From positions 1 to 26,866 of the forward strand of contig JANBPT010000661.1 of NCBI GenBank assembly GCA_027575765.1: 26,866 bases of DNA. Direction: 5' to 3'. This document shows positions 1-11,500 of the stretch, one piece after another; within the stretch, counting starts at the first letter, position 1, and every line of letters begins with the position of its first letter. The notes below the pieces were generated by a model, which was given only the letters and a program-made list of their open reading frames with translations, was not told the DNA's origin and did not search any database. A program made the translations under genes and the position numbers. The stretch comes from Tieghemiomyces parasiticus (lineage: Eukaryota; Kickxellomycota; Dimargaritomycetes; Dimargaritales; Dimargaritaceae).

Positions 1-68
1 CCATTAATTATGTTTTCAAATTCTTCTATTGTATTTAAGGCCGAACCAACTGCACCTAATGGTTTGGG

Positions 69-130
69 GAGTGTTTTTCCTACCCTGCCTCAGGGTACCT
101 AGTTCTTATTAAAATCAGGTTTATTTATCT
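69..130 (+). repeat. Direct repeat copy A (about 62 bp)
   Basis: This stretch matches positions 920-982 in the same orientation at roughly 80% identity by eye with a single one-base length difference. It shares GAGTGTTTT, a TACCCTGCCT core and a GGTTTAT segment. Many differences are C/T or A/G transitions, as expected for copies decaying by deamination. It could be a fragment of a long terminal repeat or of a duplicated segment. Confidence 0.6.
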
Positions 131-919
131 CTTCTTCACATTAGTCTGGTGCCAACACCCGATTTTGCTCTTAATGGAATATGAAGGGCACGTCAACAGT
201 GGGAAAGCTATAACAATAGCCAAGCCCTTTGTGATGAAGGCTAGGATTAAGGTTTAAGGTTACACACTTTATTCAGGGGGATGTAGATCCTTCCCGCACT
301 CACCAGTATAAAAGCAAGCTCATGCAGTTAGGCAAGGGCTTGCCAGTTAATTTTTCCTATAGTTTTGATTTTATTCTAGTAAAGCTTTTATTTCTCTTAT
401 TTTTTGCTGTCAACAATCCATTCCTGAACAATCCCCTACTATTTACATTTCACCAATAATGTAAACAATCCTCTCCAATTGACGCTTTCCCTCCGCCTTG
501 CCATTAGGCATAGACTGTTGTTGCGTACAGCCTAACCAAAGACCTCTGCCCAAAGCCCAGCACCACATTTGTGGAGTCCAGATGAACTTAGGACTCCTGA
601 AGATTCCTGGTGGGCAGACTCAGTTAGAGCAAGCCACCAGAACGCATTAGCACATCTGCAGCCCAGCAGATGAACCAAATGGTGACACCAATATATTGGA
701 AAGCCAATACAGGTTGAGTATATGGTCAGGCCACTTCTCCCACCAATGATGGGCCAGTTTCCCAGGGCTTAGTCCAACACCAACTTTTCAATTATCTAGC
801 CAAAAATATTTTGATTAATGGTGTAACTAGAGAGTCACCAAAGTTAGGCAATCAAAACAAAAACAACTTTAGTTTAGTATCATATATATACCCAGCACAT
901 CAGTACTTCTATGTTCTAG

Positions 920-982
920 GAGTGTTTTCCCCTACCCTGCCTTGGGGTATCCAGTTCTTCATAAAAACTGGTTTATATACCT
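920..982 (+). repeat. Direct repeat copy B (about 63 bp)
   Basis: Second copy of the repeat at 69-130, about 850 bp away in the same orientation. The similarity fades outside this core on both sides, so either the copies are old or only the core was duplicated. Confidence 0.6.
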
Positions 983-1030
983 ATTGTGTTGATATTAGGC
1001 CCAAGTCTACTACCATAACCAAAAGGCTAT

Positions 1031-1067
1031 TCTACTATCACAGAATTTATGATTCTGAAATAGTAGA
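1031..1067. repeat. Stem-loop with 14 base pairs and 5-nt loop
   Basis: Arm 1031-1038 (TCTACTAT) pairs perfectly with 1060-1067, and arm 1041-1046 (CAGAAT) pairs perfectly with 1052-1057. A 2x2 mismatch separates the two helices and the loop is TTATG. A competing 12-bp perfect inverted repeat joins 1001-1012 (CCAAGTCTACTA) to 1061-1072, so two alternative folds share the 3' arm. It lies inside the CpG-depleted block. No function is assigned. Confidence 0.6.
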
Positions 1068-1990
1068 CTTGGACTATACCTTGGGAAAATCTAAGGTGGT
1101 GGTTCCCAATCACCACAGGTGAATAGAAGAGGGAGATGTTGGCCCTACCACCCCCCTTTCAAAGTGCATAACATTCTAAAAAAACGAAATATGGTCATAG
1201 AATTCAAGCTAGTGTATACTGTGCTCAAATTACTAATCATCTTGAGCTTCTCAGAAAACCCATGTACTCCATTGACAACTGGTCCCTCTACCCACAAGGC
1301 TGGAACCTAGAGGGGACAAATGGTCCAGAGGCCACAGTGGCTTCCAGTGTAGAAGCCATCCTGCTCCACGGCTATTAGTTGAGGATCTTGAACCTCCCAG
1401 AAGTTGCAAGGGGCTAGGTCAGAAACCATCAAGTGGCTCTGAGTGTTGTTTAATTACAGGGGTGATGTGATAAACTTGGCAGACAATCAAATGGCCTAAA
1501 GGCTCATTTCTACTTTGTAACTGACATAGGCAACCTGTTGAGCTTTGATGTTCAGTCACTTTGGTCTGGGCCTATGGATCCCAGAGTGCACTGCATGGTC
1601 CAAACGGCAATGGCTTTATTGATCCAGGATTAGAATCTCAATGGTGATGTATCACGCCCCATCACACACCCCATTACTAAGGCCCACCTACATTGTGGTT
1701 CTAGCTTTCTCAAGGTAGAGGGCCACAGTGGAAACATGCTAGTATCAGTGAGTGGGTTGTAGTGGTAGATAGAGGATCTTTGCTAGCGTAATTTACCTGG
1801 AAACTTTCAGTACTAGGCTTGAATAACTTCTTTTACAAAGCTGACTGCCAATAGACCTGGAAGCAGGGCTAAAAGACTTCATTGCTATTAAGAGCTTCAC
1901 TATTGACCTGGCTTGGTGCCTTAAGGTGTAGGCATGGTGCCATCCAGACTACTCTAGGTCAACTGTGATGGGTCCAGATCAATAACCTCC

Positions 1991-3739
1991 GGATTTAATA
2001 GGGTGCTATCAATAGAAAGAGCCGGCTCCTATCCTTTACAAATTCACCAGTATCGTTTATTTTTGGCCAAAGCCAGAGCTGTCATAAGGTGGGCCACGAC
2101 CTGTATGATGGGGGGGGTTAACCATTTCATCAATGATGATGTGACAAGCAACAGTCAAACTCAATGGGACAATCAATCTCATGAAGATTGGAGTGGAGTC
2201 CTTATTTAGGGGTACTCTGTCTTTATTGCCGCAACAACAAAATATTCCAATATAGGGCCGGTTGGCCTTGCAAACCACCCGTCTACCCTGCCTTTTCTCT
2301 TTTTTTGTTGGGGACTCCCACTCTCACCGCTGACCCCTCATCTACACTCTCCCTTTCTGCGCACGGGTATTCTTTCCTCTCTTTTCACTCTTGATTCGTT
2401 TTCCCTTTCTAGCCATATCCGGCCAACCAGTTCTATTGGTCCTTTCCATTTATGTATCAAGTTTATTTCAATAAAAATGTCATTCAGGCAATAAACGACA
2501 ATCTACCATATTACTTTAACCATTTTATACCATACTCTCACTCCGTAGCTTTATATGACACCACAATATCATTTGAGTATTCGCTTGTCAATGACGGCTA
2601 AATACACTCCCAGAGTTGGTCCAACCAGCAGCTATCTATCTGCAGTGTGGACTCCATTGGCCAACTCCTCCTCTCCCTTGCCAATTCATCAAATTGACCG
2701 ATTTATCTCACGTAACTGTAGCTATACCTTATGGAAAATGGTGAAAGAAAGAGGGGAATTAGGAAGCGTAAGGAGTATAACAACCAAAAGGCACTTTCAG
2801 CCCACTGTCGAGTTCGATTATCAACTTGCCACGCCAGTCAGTGCGGAAGAGTATCATGCAGTGGCTGAAAGAGAATGGTAGCCCCGGAGTGTGATAGACG
2901 CCGTTTGGTAATGGTGCGCCCTATTAGAGCGTGTACCACTGGACTCCTGTCAATGTGAGAAAAGGCGTTCCTTTGTCGTCTACTATGTCGCAATTTCGAG
3001 CATGAACAACGGGTGCCTCCGGGGAATTCATTGTTTTACGACAGAGCAATATACGACTACGTTGATTATAATCATAACTCAGTATATCCGTTGGCCTGCA
3101 ACGGTGACGGCAGTTTAACGGCGAAAGCCCTATCTCTAGGATTGATAGGTCCAGGGCATATGGCGTGGTGGAGTTTAAAAAAAATACGGAGAAAAGAAGA
3201 GTCGAAAAGTGATGTTACGCCATAATGATCGACACGGCGATCGTGCCGAGGTGGCGCGAATGCCCGACGGAAGAAGGACAAGGAGCGGAAATTCCCCTTG
3301 GCCATCGTGTATCGTCATTGCGGGTTGGGTCACAATCCCTTTGATTTACGCCAATCTCGTGGAAATACCCCACCTTTCCCTTTCAAATCATGTTCGGCCA
3401 TCATTCCGTAGTGGACTTGCGCCAGATAAATACACCCGCTCTGCTCTCCCTTCGCTAAATTCTTCACTCTAGTAACCTTTTTTTTTTCTCCCAACCGCTT
3501 CCCGTAGATTACCTATCATGCTTTAATCATTTGCCTTACGACCAACCTCGCTTCAGTGCCCTTGCTGTCCAGATTTTATTGACGCAGCTACATTCGCATT
3601 GGAAATTCAAGAGGGGCTCTTTTCACGCTACTTCAATATCCACTTCCCACCATCGCTGACAACTGGTCGCCATAGATATTTTTTAAAAAAAAGTTATACC
3701 AAAAACACTACTGCTCCCCTCCATTTTTATTATCCTATT
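1991..3739. other. Gene-free interval with one weak reading frame
   Basis: CpG content returns to normal across roughly 2000-2900. The only frame of any interest is 2555-2881 (+), 108 codons from an ATG. It lacks the C/T-ending codon preference of the real genes in this window and matches no family I recognise. Its last 40 residues look more protein-like than the rest, so it may be a relic. The approach to 3740 is CT-rich, as before other genes here. Confidence 0.4.
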
Positions 3740-4120
3740 ATGACCTACACCGCCAATACTGTCAATCCCCGTGAACGTTACCGCGTATACAAGCGTATCC
3801 TTAATGCCTACGCCGCCAATTCCAACGGCCGAGTGACGCGCCTACGGTCTTCCGACTCCAACGACTGGCCCATCGACGACACTGGGGTCCTGGTTGGCTT
3901 CTTTATCTGCCGCCACAGCCGAATGATTGAGTTTACCGTGCGCTACGTGTCCAAATTTTCTATGGACGAGGTACACGACCTTGTCGAGTGCACCAGTGCC
4001 CGTTCGAAAAGCGTGGCCTACTACTATATCAAAGGCCACGGGTGGCACTCAGCCTTCGACAAGGAAATGATGTTTGTTGTTGATACGGAGCGGATGCTGG
4101 AGAGACATATCCTAGCGTGA
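3740..4120 (+). CDS. Hypothetical protein, 126 aa
   Basis: I do not recognise this protein. The frame from the ATG at 3740 shows the coding signature of the window's known genes: third positions are mostly C or T, and rare codons appear only sporadically. The frame stays open for 47 codons upstream, but that part is AT-rich without the codon bias, and the ATG at 3740 follows a CT-rich leader, so I start there. The protein is probably soluble: there is no signal peptide or membrane segment. A basic N-terminal helix (RERYRVYKRILNAY, residues 12-25) is followed by alternating strand-like segments (GVLVGFFICR, MIEFTVRYVSKF, VAYYYIKGHGWH, MMFVVDTERMLE), suggesting a small alpha/beta fold. An AATAAA lies 35 bp after the stop, which supports a real transcript. 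Confidence 0.6.
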   Translation: MTYTANTVNPRERYRVYKRILNAYAANSNGRVTRLRSSDSNDWPIDDTGVLVGFFICRHSRMIEFTVRYVSKFSMDEVHDLVECTSARSKSVAYYYIKGHGWHSAFDKEMMFVVDTERMLERHILA

Positions 4121-4154
4121 ACCTTACGAAGGCGGAGACGACAGGCGTGACGCC

Positions 4155-4160
4155 AATAAA
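4155..4160 (+). terminator. Poly(A) signal AATAAA after the 126-aa gene
   Basis: A canonical AATAAA followed by an A run lies 35 bp downstream of the TGA at 4118-4120. It is the right distance and orientation for 3'-end formation of the hypothetical gene. Confidence 0.5.
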
Positions 4161-6597
4161 AAAAGCAACAATTCGAACATCTATTAGCGAGAGGCACGAA
4201 TGAAAGGGTGGGCCATATGAGCTTGGAAGACAACTGGTGGGTGATCGCAATTTTGAAAATACAATTGTTGTTGATGTATCACAAGGCAGGCTCCTGTGGT
4301 ATAAACGGTACAACGGTTTCATTGCACGATATGCCTTTTACGTTGTCCGACTAAGAATTGCGTACAATCTCTAGCGCCTTAATAGTCAACCTGTTAAATC
4401 ATTGAGACAATTTAAGTATCCCGGATATTTGATAGTGATATTCTGGCCATGTAAAATGCACAGCAAAAGAATCATTGCAATCTCCGGCATACACGAGCTG
4501 GCTGGCGGATTTAATCGTGGAATAGAGTCCTTACCATTGACTCCGCGATGGACCATATAATGTGTGCATTGCTATAAAGCTAGCTGTTATGTAGATCAGC
4601 GCACTACCATGGGCCCTAATGGGCTACAAGTGTGGCGGTGGGCACCTGCCGGATGTCCCCAGTTGGCCGAGTAAAATGTCGGTCGTCGGATCCCAAGCCT
4701 AACCTCTGCCGCCATTACACACCTGGGCGAATCCTGATCCACCAGGACCACCCACCCTAATTGGATTGGACAGCCCTCTTATTTTGACACAGAGCTTTAA
4801 AGTGAACTGGCTCTAGCGATTTATGTACCCAGCCCGATGGCTGTAAACCTAGCTTGCTCCCCGGGCTCCTTTATCGGTAGCTGAATACGATCCTCGAAAT
4901 CACCTGGGTTTTAAAGGGTTTCATGCAAACCCGTGCTTGTCCGTTAAACTGCGACGGTTATTAGTAACCTAACCAGGAATTCCACAGAAATGTTATCGTC
5001 GTCTGGGCAACTTATGCTCTTCAAGTTCTACGCCGGTCACCCAACAAACCCACTGACGACACTGGCTTCCAGTGAGTGATGTTTGGGACCGTAAGGGCTG
5101 GTGTAACGGAACTTCCCCAGATACCTATAAAGGACGGCACAGATGGCGGTTAGGGATGCGTTGTGGCTAGTACACTATGGACGTAGGCTTCAGTCTGCAT
5201 CTTTGTGAATAAAATCCTCCCCCTCCATCAAAAAGGCAACTCATACATATCGCTTAGAAAATTCGAACTAGGTAGAGTCGACCTGAAAGACAGCCACTGC
5301 CGAGCCTTCCAAGGTACAACTATGCGCCGCAAGGCAGCCTTCTCCCACACTACCTTTATCCACCACCTTCAACCTTTACCCTCCCCCCTTGGGCCACCCA
5401 CTACCAGTCGTCTCCTCCTTTACACTACTGCCACTCGCAAGCAACCTCCTGCCTTGATGAGGCCCAGACCAGTTTGGTCAATGACCTCCTTTGCTCCAGG
5501 TCCTTCAACGGCCATTGAAACCACCCCTGGTTCACCCACCAGCCATTTAATTCAGGGATAACACCCACCCAAGGAAAAGCACTATCAAATACTACAAAAG
5601 ATGCGCCTGTTCATTATTAATATTATCAATATACGCGCCCCCGACCTGTGCCCTACCCTAGGTGGGAACTGAAGCTTTGGGCTGGCGCATAATGCCAATG
5701 ATAGCGATTGGTTCTGTCCCAAAAAGATACACTATTTTTTGCAAACGAGTTTACGCCATGCGCTGATGGATATCACGCCGCCAGTGTATAATTTTTGTGG
5801 CGCGTGTCTCGTGAAGCGTTTCGATGGAGGTAAATTTTGCGAGTAACGAGCCGAGACGTTTGCGTTGATGAACCTACGGCAAAGTAAGAAACGTTCACAG
5901 AATGACAAAACGTCGAGCCTATTAGCATGTGGTCTCACATCAGGCTGCAGTCATTCCATCCTTTTCATGGATAAGGCCTCCCTGGCCAGCCATCAATGGC
6001 ATTGACCTAGGCTGGTATGGCAAGTAGCGTCGACCAGACACTGTCGCTGCAGCTCGAGGACTTGGTGACATCAACAGTAACAGGCGCAACGTAGGATCTA
6101 TTGGTTCTGGCGTAAAGTGAGACGACGTATACTGACTGGCCACAGCCCGTGCAAACAACGTGTCACCCAAGACACACAGTTGGCGAGTGGGTAGTGAATA
6201 ATTCCCACATCTCAGTAGGCGTATAAATAAATCTGCTACTATGCAAGCACTTCTGCAAAATACAGTAGTTCCGCCTCCAGGTTAGACTATATTTAAGCTT
6301 TTGGTCGGATCTGCCGCCTTCCTAGACCCTACTTATGGAGCTGAGTTCTGATACATTCGCTGCCATTTCTATCTAACGTCCTGGATGACCTGTCCTGGCA
6401 TACGTATGCCGAGGTATCCCCCGGAATTCTGGGCTCAGAAATCCCCCCCTCCCTCTCAAAAAAAACACCCACTGTAGCAACTACAGCCGTGCATCTAAAT
6501 CGTCCCGAAACCGTATGTCGTTTATAAAATCGAGAAAGACAACGTAACGCGGCCATACCGGAAAGCCATAAAAGATGATCGGCTATGGCAGTTGGAC
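4161..6597. other. Long interval with no recognised gene
   Basis: Both strands were read. Frames are short (at most about 118 codons), lack the codon preference of the neighbouring genes and match no known family. No tRNA-like B box or repeat structure was seen. It should contain the 3' untranslated region of the minus-strand isopropylmalate synthase gene near 6598, but I found no canonical AATAAA for it on the minus strand. Confidence 0.5.
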
Positions 6598-8599
6598 TTA
6601 AATATCGACGGAACGGTCCACCTCGGACGAACGCGCAAGGTCGGCGTGGCGGGTCTCGGCAAGGAGACGATTGACAGCGTTGAGGTAAGCCTTGGCGCTA
6701 GAGAAGAGGATGTCAGTCTCGGTGCCAGCGCCTTGGTAGATGGCGCGGCCACCCTTGGGGGCAGTGGCCGGATCGGGGTTCACCTCATCCTTGGTGGTCT
6801 CGACCTCTTCGCTGATCCGCACCGTTACCTTGCCGAGAGCGTCGAGGCCGCCGCTGATAGCCTTGAGTTCGTACAGCTCGAGGTGGCAGCGGACCTTGAC
6901 AGCGCGCTGGATGGCACTGAAGGCGGCCTCGATGGGGCCCGTGGCGGAAGTGGCAGCCTCGACGATGGTCGCGCCGTCGTTGGTGAGGTCTCGGAGGATG
7001 ACGGTGGCAGTAGCGGTGGAGGGGCCCGTGGGGTTGGAATTGGTGTACACCTGCATGCTGTCGAGCTCGTAGAAGATCTGGGCGGTACCGGCCCCGCTGC
7101 TGACACTGTCAGTGATGATGGCCACGAGGTCCGAGTCGGTGACTTTGTGCTTCTGGTCGGCCAGGCGCTTGAAGGCCTCGAAGGCGCCCTGGAGCTGAGA
7201 CGACTCCACCTGGTCGAATCCGAGCTGGGCCAAGCGTGAGCGGAAAGCGTTACGACCGCTGTGCTTGCCAAGGAACAGGTTGTCAGTCATTACACCCACC
7301 TCCTCAGGCCGGATGATTTCATACGTCTCCTTGTTCTTGAGCACACCGTCCTGGTGGATTCCAGACTCGTGGAGGAAGGCGTTTTTGCCCACGATGGCCT
7401 TGTTAGCCTGGACGGCCATGCCGCTTAGGTCGGCCACCATCTGGGACACCCGCGCAAAGTGCACGGTGTTGATTGTGTGGTATACCGGGTAGGTGGCGGG
7501 GTGGGTGTGAATGTTCATCACCACCTCCTCCATCGCCGTGTTACCGGCACGCTCGCCGATACCGTTGATGGTCACCTCAACCTGACGCGCACCGTTGGCC
7601 ACGCCGGCCAGGGTGTTGGCGGTGGCCAGGCCGAGATCGTCATGGCAGTGGGTGGACCAGATGGCCTTTTCGCTACCTTTGGTGTGCTTTATGAGGTGGG
7701 CCAGGCGGGAGCCATATTCGGCCGGGGTGTTGTAACCCACCGTGTCGGGAATGTTAAGGGTCCCGGCGCCAGCCTCGATCACCGCGCTGAGCACCTCGCA
7801 TAGGAATTCAGGGTCGCTGCGACCGGCGTCCTCGGGGCTAAATTCAATGTCGTCGCAGAGAGAGCGGCCAAACTTGACGCAGCGCACGGCCTGGGCCACG
7901 CACTGCTCCCGCGTGATCTTGAGCTTATGCTGGAGATGGATGTCTGACGTGGCCAGGAAAACGTGGATCCGCTTGAGCGGGGCGTCTTTGACGGCATCGT
8001 AGGCGGTCTGAATGTCCTTCTCCACGGCGCGAGCCAGGCCTGCGATGATCATGGGCTTCCCAATCTTCTCGCGACCCTCCATCAACGGGCCCACCTCGCG
8101 CGCGATCCGCTGCACGGCGCTGAAGTCGCCGGGCGAAGCTACGGGAAAGCCAGCCTCGAGCACGTCCACTCCCAGCTTCGAAAGGCTGCGGGCAATCTGA
8201 ATTTTATCATCCGGGCTGAGGGTGACACCAGGGGACTGTTCAAGGTAGGGCGTGTGTATGTTGGTGGAGAGTACCGAGACCGTGGTTGGCGAGGGGGGGT
8301 TAGGGGGAGGATGAAGATTGAGCGCGAAGTGCCTGAGGCTCCAAGGGACTCCGGGACCTGAAGTGGGGACAAATTGGTTGCACGGGGTCAAGTGAGGCAC
8401 CGGGCACTTAAAACAAACAAGGTGTTGAGCGGCGCACAGAGAAGCCGGCGTTACACAAGGAAGGGGGGGGTGATCTACCTCCGACCTCGTAGGCACCAAA
8501 AGCTGACTCGACTCTGTTCCTTACCTGCTCGCCATCCCGAAGGGTGGTGTCGAAGACGATGAGCTTCTCTTTCGCTGGGATGCAGTCGGTGACGGTCAT
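6598..8599 (-). CDS. leuA: 2-isopropylmalate synthase, LeuA type 1 (570 aa, one intron)
   Basis: Catalyses acetyl-CoA + 2-oxoisovalerate to 2-isopropylmalate, the committed step of leucine synthesis. Exon 1 is 8599-8525 (25 codons) and exon 2 is 8235-6598; joining them restores DTTLRDGEQ|SPGVTL. The start is fixed by an in-frame TAA three codons upstream and G at -3. Catalytic barrel, about residues 12-285: R21-D22, H221 and H223 (STHCHDD) and N257 (GIGERAGN) form the metal site; SPED (158-161) and NIPDTVG (186-192) are the keto-acid pocket typical of true isopropylmalate synthases; HESGIHQDG is 314-322. Residues about 405-550 are the LeuA dimer domain for leucine feedback (GGLDALGKVTVRI; SAKAYLNAVNRLL). 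The short N-terminus shows no targeting peptide, so it is probably cytosolic. RDGEQ marks the bacterial/plant type; classical fungal Leu4/Leu9 are type 2 with RDGNQ. Confidence 0.95.
8236..8524 (-). other. Intron of the isopropylmalate synthase gene (289 bp)
   Basis: The donor CAG|GTAAGG and acceptor AACAG|TCC on the minus strand are in phase 0. The intron splits the catalytic motif between DTTLRDGEQ and SPG, so the exon join is fixed by conservation. Its 3' part is open in frame with exon 2, but that frame has no ATG and would lack the catalytic RDGEQ, so a retained-intron protein could not be active. Confidence 0.93.
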
Positions 8600-11500
8600 T
8601 GCAGGTTAATGTGCGACTAGTGAAATGGGAACGGGTGTGGTCTGGGATGGTGTTACACAAATGCTGGAGATACAAGAGGCTGGGCCGGTGCAACGTAGGC
8701 AAGGCAGGGACCGTCACGCAGGTATGAGGGGAAGGACCAGTAGATTAGTGAGCTGGGCTCTTGTACACGAGTGCCGCCAGCCTCTCTTTGAACGCTGTAG
8801 GGCGCCTTGTCCCCAATCGCACAGAGAGGCGGCGGGTCAGAGGAGAGGGGCCTAATAGTGTGCATAGAGGGAGAGATAGTACCTACCGATTCTTTGCACA
8901 AGAATGGGATATGTGGGCCAGGTGCTTAAAGGCAGGGGCAGGGCTCAGCGAGAATTCGACAGGTATTATAGAAAACCCGTAGGAAGAGGTGTGTGTGTAG
9001 ATGACAAGTTGATAGAATGGGATGATGTAGTTGAGGGCGCTGGGAGGGAGGGCGTATTATCAAGCGGAGAGCCGAGGAGGTTTGAGAGGAATCGAAACGA
9101 ATACACCTGGCCCACGGCCAGACTGTCGGTTCGTTATATAGGATTCGGCGGCCTCCTACCTGGCCAGGAGAGGCTTGGAACGCATAGCCAATGCACGCAG
9201 ACTCTGGGGCGCATATGGCCCCCCACCCGCACCAACCCTGGCCCCCGCTTAGTAACTACCCAATCCGCTAGCTCTAGGGCGAGCCCTGACATGTGCATTG
9301 GTGACCCACTCTATCTGTGTGTGTACGCATGACCCCGTTTTAATCACCATTCCCGTCGACCTAAAAGCAGCCATCTATTAGGCCGCACCAAAATAGGCCC
9401 ACTGTCACACGAGGTGGAGCCGACACGCACCCGTCTGTGTATACCGTAGGCAAGGGCAAGCCACCCTAGATTAGACACAGTGAGTCATAAATACATGTCC
9501 CAAGGCCCTACACTGGCCTATAGGCGCAGCGCAGCTGTGGAAGCTGGAGCCAATCACTGGGCCTGGAACGTTATTACCCAGGGTGGGAGCCAAAGTCAAG
9601 CGACGGTGGGTAGAAACGAAGGCTGACGAACCGGGGCAGTTCAGTGCTGGCAATCCGAATAAGATGAACCCAAGACCCTTGACCCGCCCCTTCCCAGCCA
9701 TTTTCCTTCTAGCTGGCAGCCTAGTTCGCAACCAGACGTGGGAGTTCAGCTTTGTCGTCTTCGGCCGCGCCCCAAGATAGGCGACCTTGACCACACAGGG
9801 GATGGGAACGCGCTAGCTCTGGATACGGGGCGTTGGCCGGAAGTACCCGGCAAATGCTCACCTGCCTAGCTCTAGATCTGTTCCCGGCCGGTCCAGCGCG
9901 GCCTCTCGTCACCATGTATTACCAAGTGCCGTGCCTTCGCACCTCTGCCCACCGATGCTAGACGGCTATATATCTGCAACGCTTGTTTCACCGTCTGTAC
10001 GCGATCCGAAATTAAAGCAGCCACCCCATACCCAATGCATACGAGTCAATCCTATCACGGCCAGCCCGTTTTCCAATTACCGCTGGCATACCATCTGACC
10101 TGTATTGTGGAAATTACCCCGGTGCACACGTAAAACCCGTACAGTTATGCAGGATATGCTGATCCAGTGTTTCATGTGTGGCCGAGTCGTGCAGTAATGA
10201 CAGAGTGATACCCCAGTGGTTAGACTACCTAGTCAGCGGATGGCTGGACCCATGCAGCGTGAATTGGACCTTCGCGTAGTTTACGATTTTGTGGGGAAAT
10301 GTAGTGCATCACGGAGGGGGGCGCCCTCTACACCGTCTATATCACGCCCTGGGTAAAAATAGTGCATCCTGCTTTAGTTTGTTCAAGGGAGCGAAGATCT
10401 GCTATGCTGCATCGTTAGAGGCCACAGGTTAGCCTCAGTAGTTACTTGGCAGGGGGGGGGGGGGTATTGGAGAGCGGCCAGCTCTTGGGACATGGTGAAA
10501 TCGGATGAGGAATTTCGAAACTAAACTTGGAACTGGGACCTGACGCCTTCGATCGCGTTGTGTGACCCCCAAGCTGAGTGTCGGCATAGTACCTCCTGAT
10601 CTTGGTCATGACTGTACGTCGGCGGGCGGGACAACCCCCCGGTGCTGCTAAACTTGCAAGCCATCAGGCTTAGGAGTGAGGGTTGAGGTACCGTTTCCGA
10701 GGTTAATCGCCTTACAGTATTGTATATTAACGACACCACTCTTGACTATGTGGCTATTGTATAGGAATTAGCGGGACCTACAATGAATTATGAAGCATGT
10801 GCGTCCAGTATTGACGCTTAGGTAAGACATGCTGTCTATATAGAATATTAGCCGGAAGAATTGCTGGGTAAATCCCCCCCCCAAATCGCTGGTCACGTCT
10901 AACTCCATTCAACAAGTTTTTTCAATTAGGCAACCATGTACCGTTCGTCAACTTTCGAGGGCCCCTGGGTTTGCACAGTAAAAAACAACAACAATCCAGC
11001 TCGCGATCCTCGTCCGTTGGACAAAGCGACTCGCTCCGTTTGAGCTTAGTACCGAGTAAGGCCGGAGTTCCCGTTAGGCCGGCTAAGTTGTATCTCTGTA
11101 AAGATATGGGCGAGCGGAAGCCTACGGTATCAGGGAAATCGACACCGGCCACTCGTGGCGCTTTAGCGTGAAGCGGGCGGGCACTGGCACCGGCGGCGCT
11201 TGACCTTGCTCAATAGTATACCCCTGAAGTGAACAAGACGCCCTTCTCCGTTTGGCTACTGTGGCCCCTTCCCTCTTTGCCTGCCGCTGCAGAGTGTGCA
11301 GGCTGACTGGTATGGAGAGCGGGATGGGCCATTGGAAGACATGCAATACGGCACGAGATGGGCGGACACATCGGTAGGAGGAGGAGATGGTCGGGACTAA
11401 GCCCCTTTCGGCGAACAGCCTGAAAGCCACGCCGCCACACGAGGAGGCATGGCTCAGATGTTGATACGAGCAGCCAACGTGCCGACCATCTAGCGATAGC

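Larger units (their letters stand above)
1..1990. other. CpG-depleted AT-rich block, probably a decayed transposon-derived repeat
   Basis: I count only 13 CG dinucleotides in the first 1,980 bases, and none between about 643 and 1184. Just downstream they are many times denser, for example five in the 60 bases from 2881. TG and CA are abundant. This is the mark of long-term cytosine methylation followed by deamination, which in fungi usually falls on transposons. The block holds a diverged pair of direct repeats and a stem-loop (separate entries). No intact transposase, reverse transcriptase or terminal repeat pair was recognised; the reading frames are short and broken. The mobile-element origin is inference; the base-composition boundary is directly visible. 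Confidence 0.55.

Noticed and set aside
6592..7239. Plus-strand frame of 215 codons opposite the isopropylmalate synthase gene
   Set aside because: It is the antisense shadow of a GC-rich, codon-biased gene; its composition follows from the minus-strand codons and it matches nothing known.
8236..8499. N-terminal extension of isopropylmalate synthase by reading through the intron
   Set aside because: The extension begins at TTG, not ATG, lacks the catalytic DTTLRDGEQ segment, and is bounded by good splice sites whose removal restores the conserved motif.
10971..11171. Ser/Gln/Lys-rich 66-codon frame
   Set aside because: No ATG start (TTG), very short, and an overlapping antisense frame is equally open.
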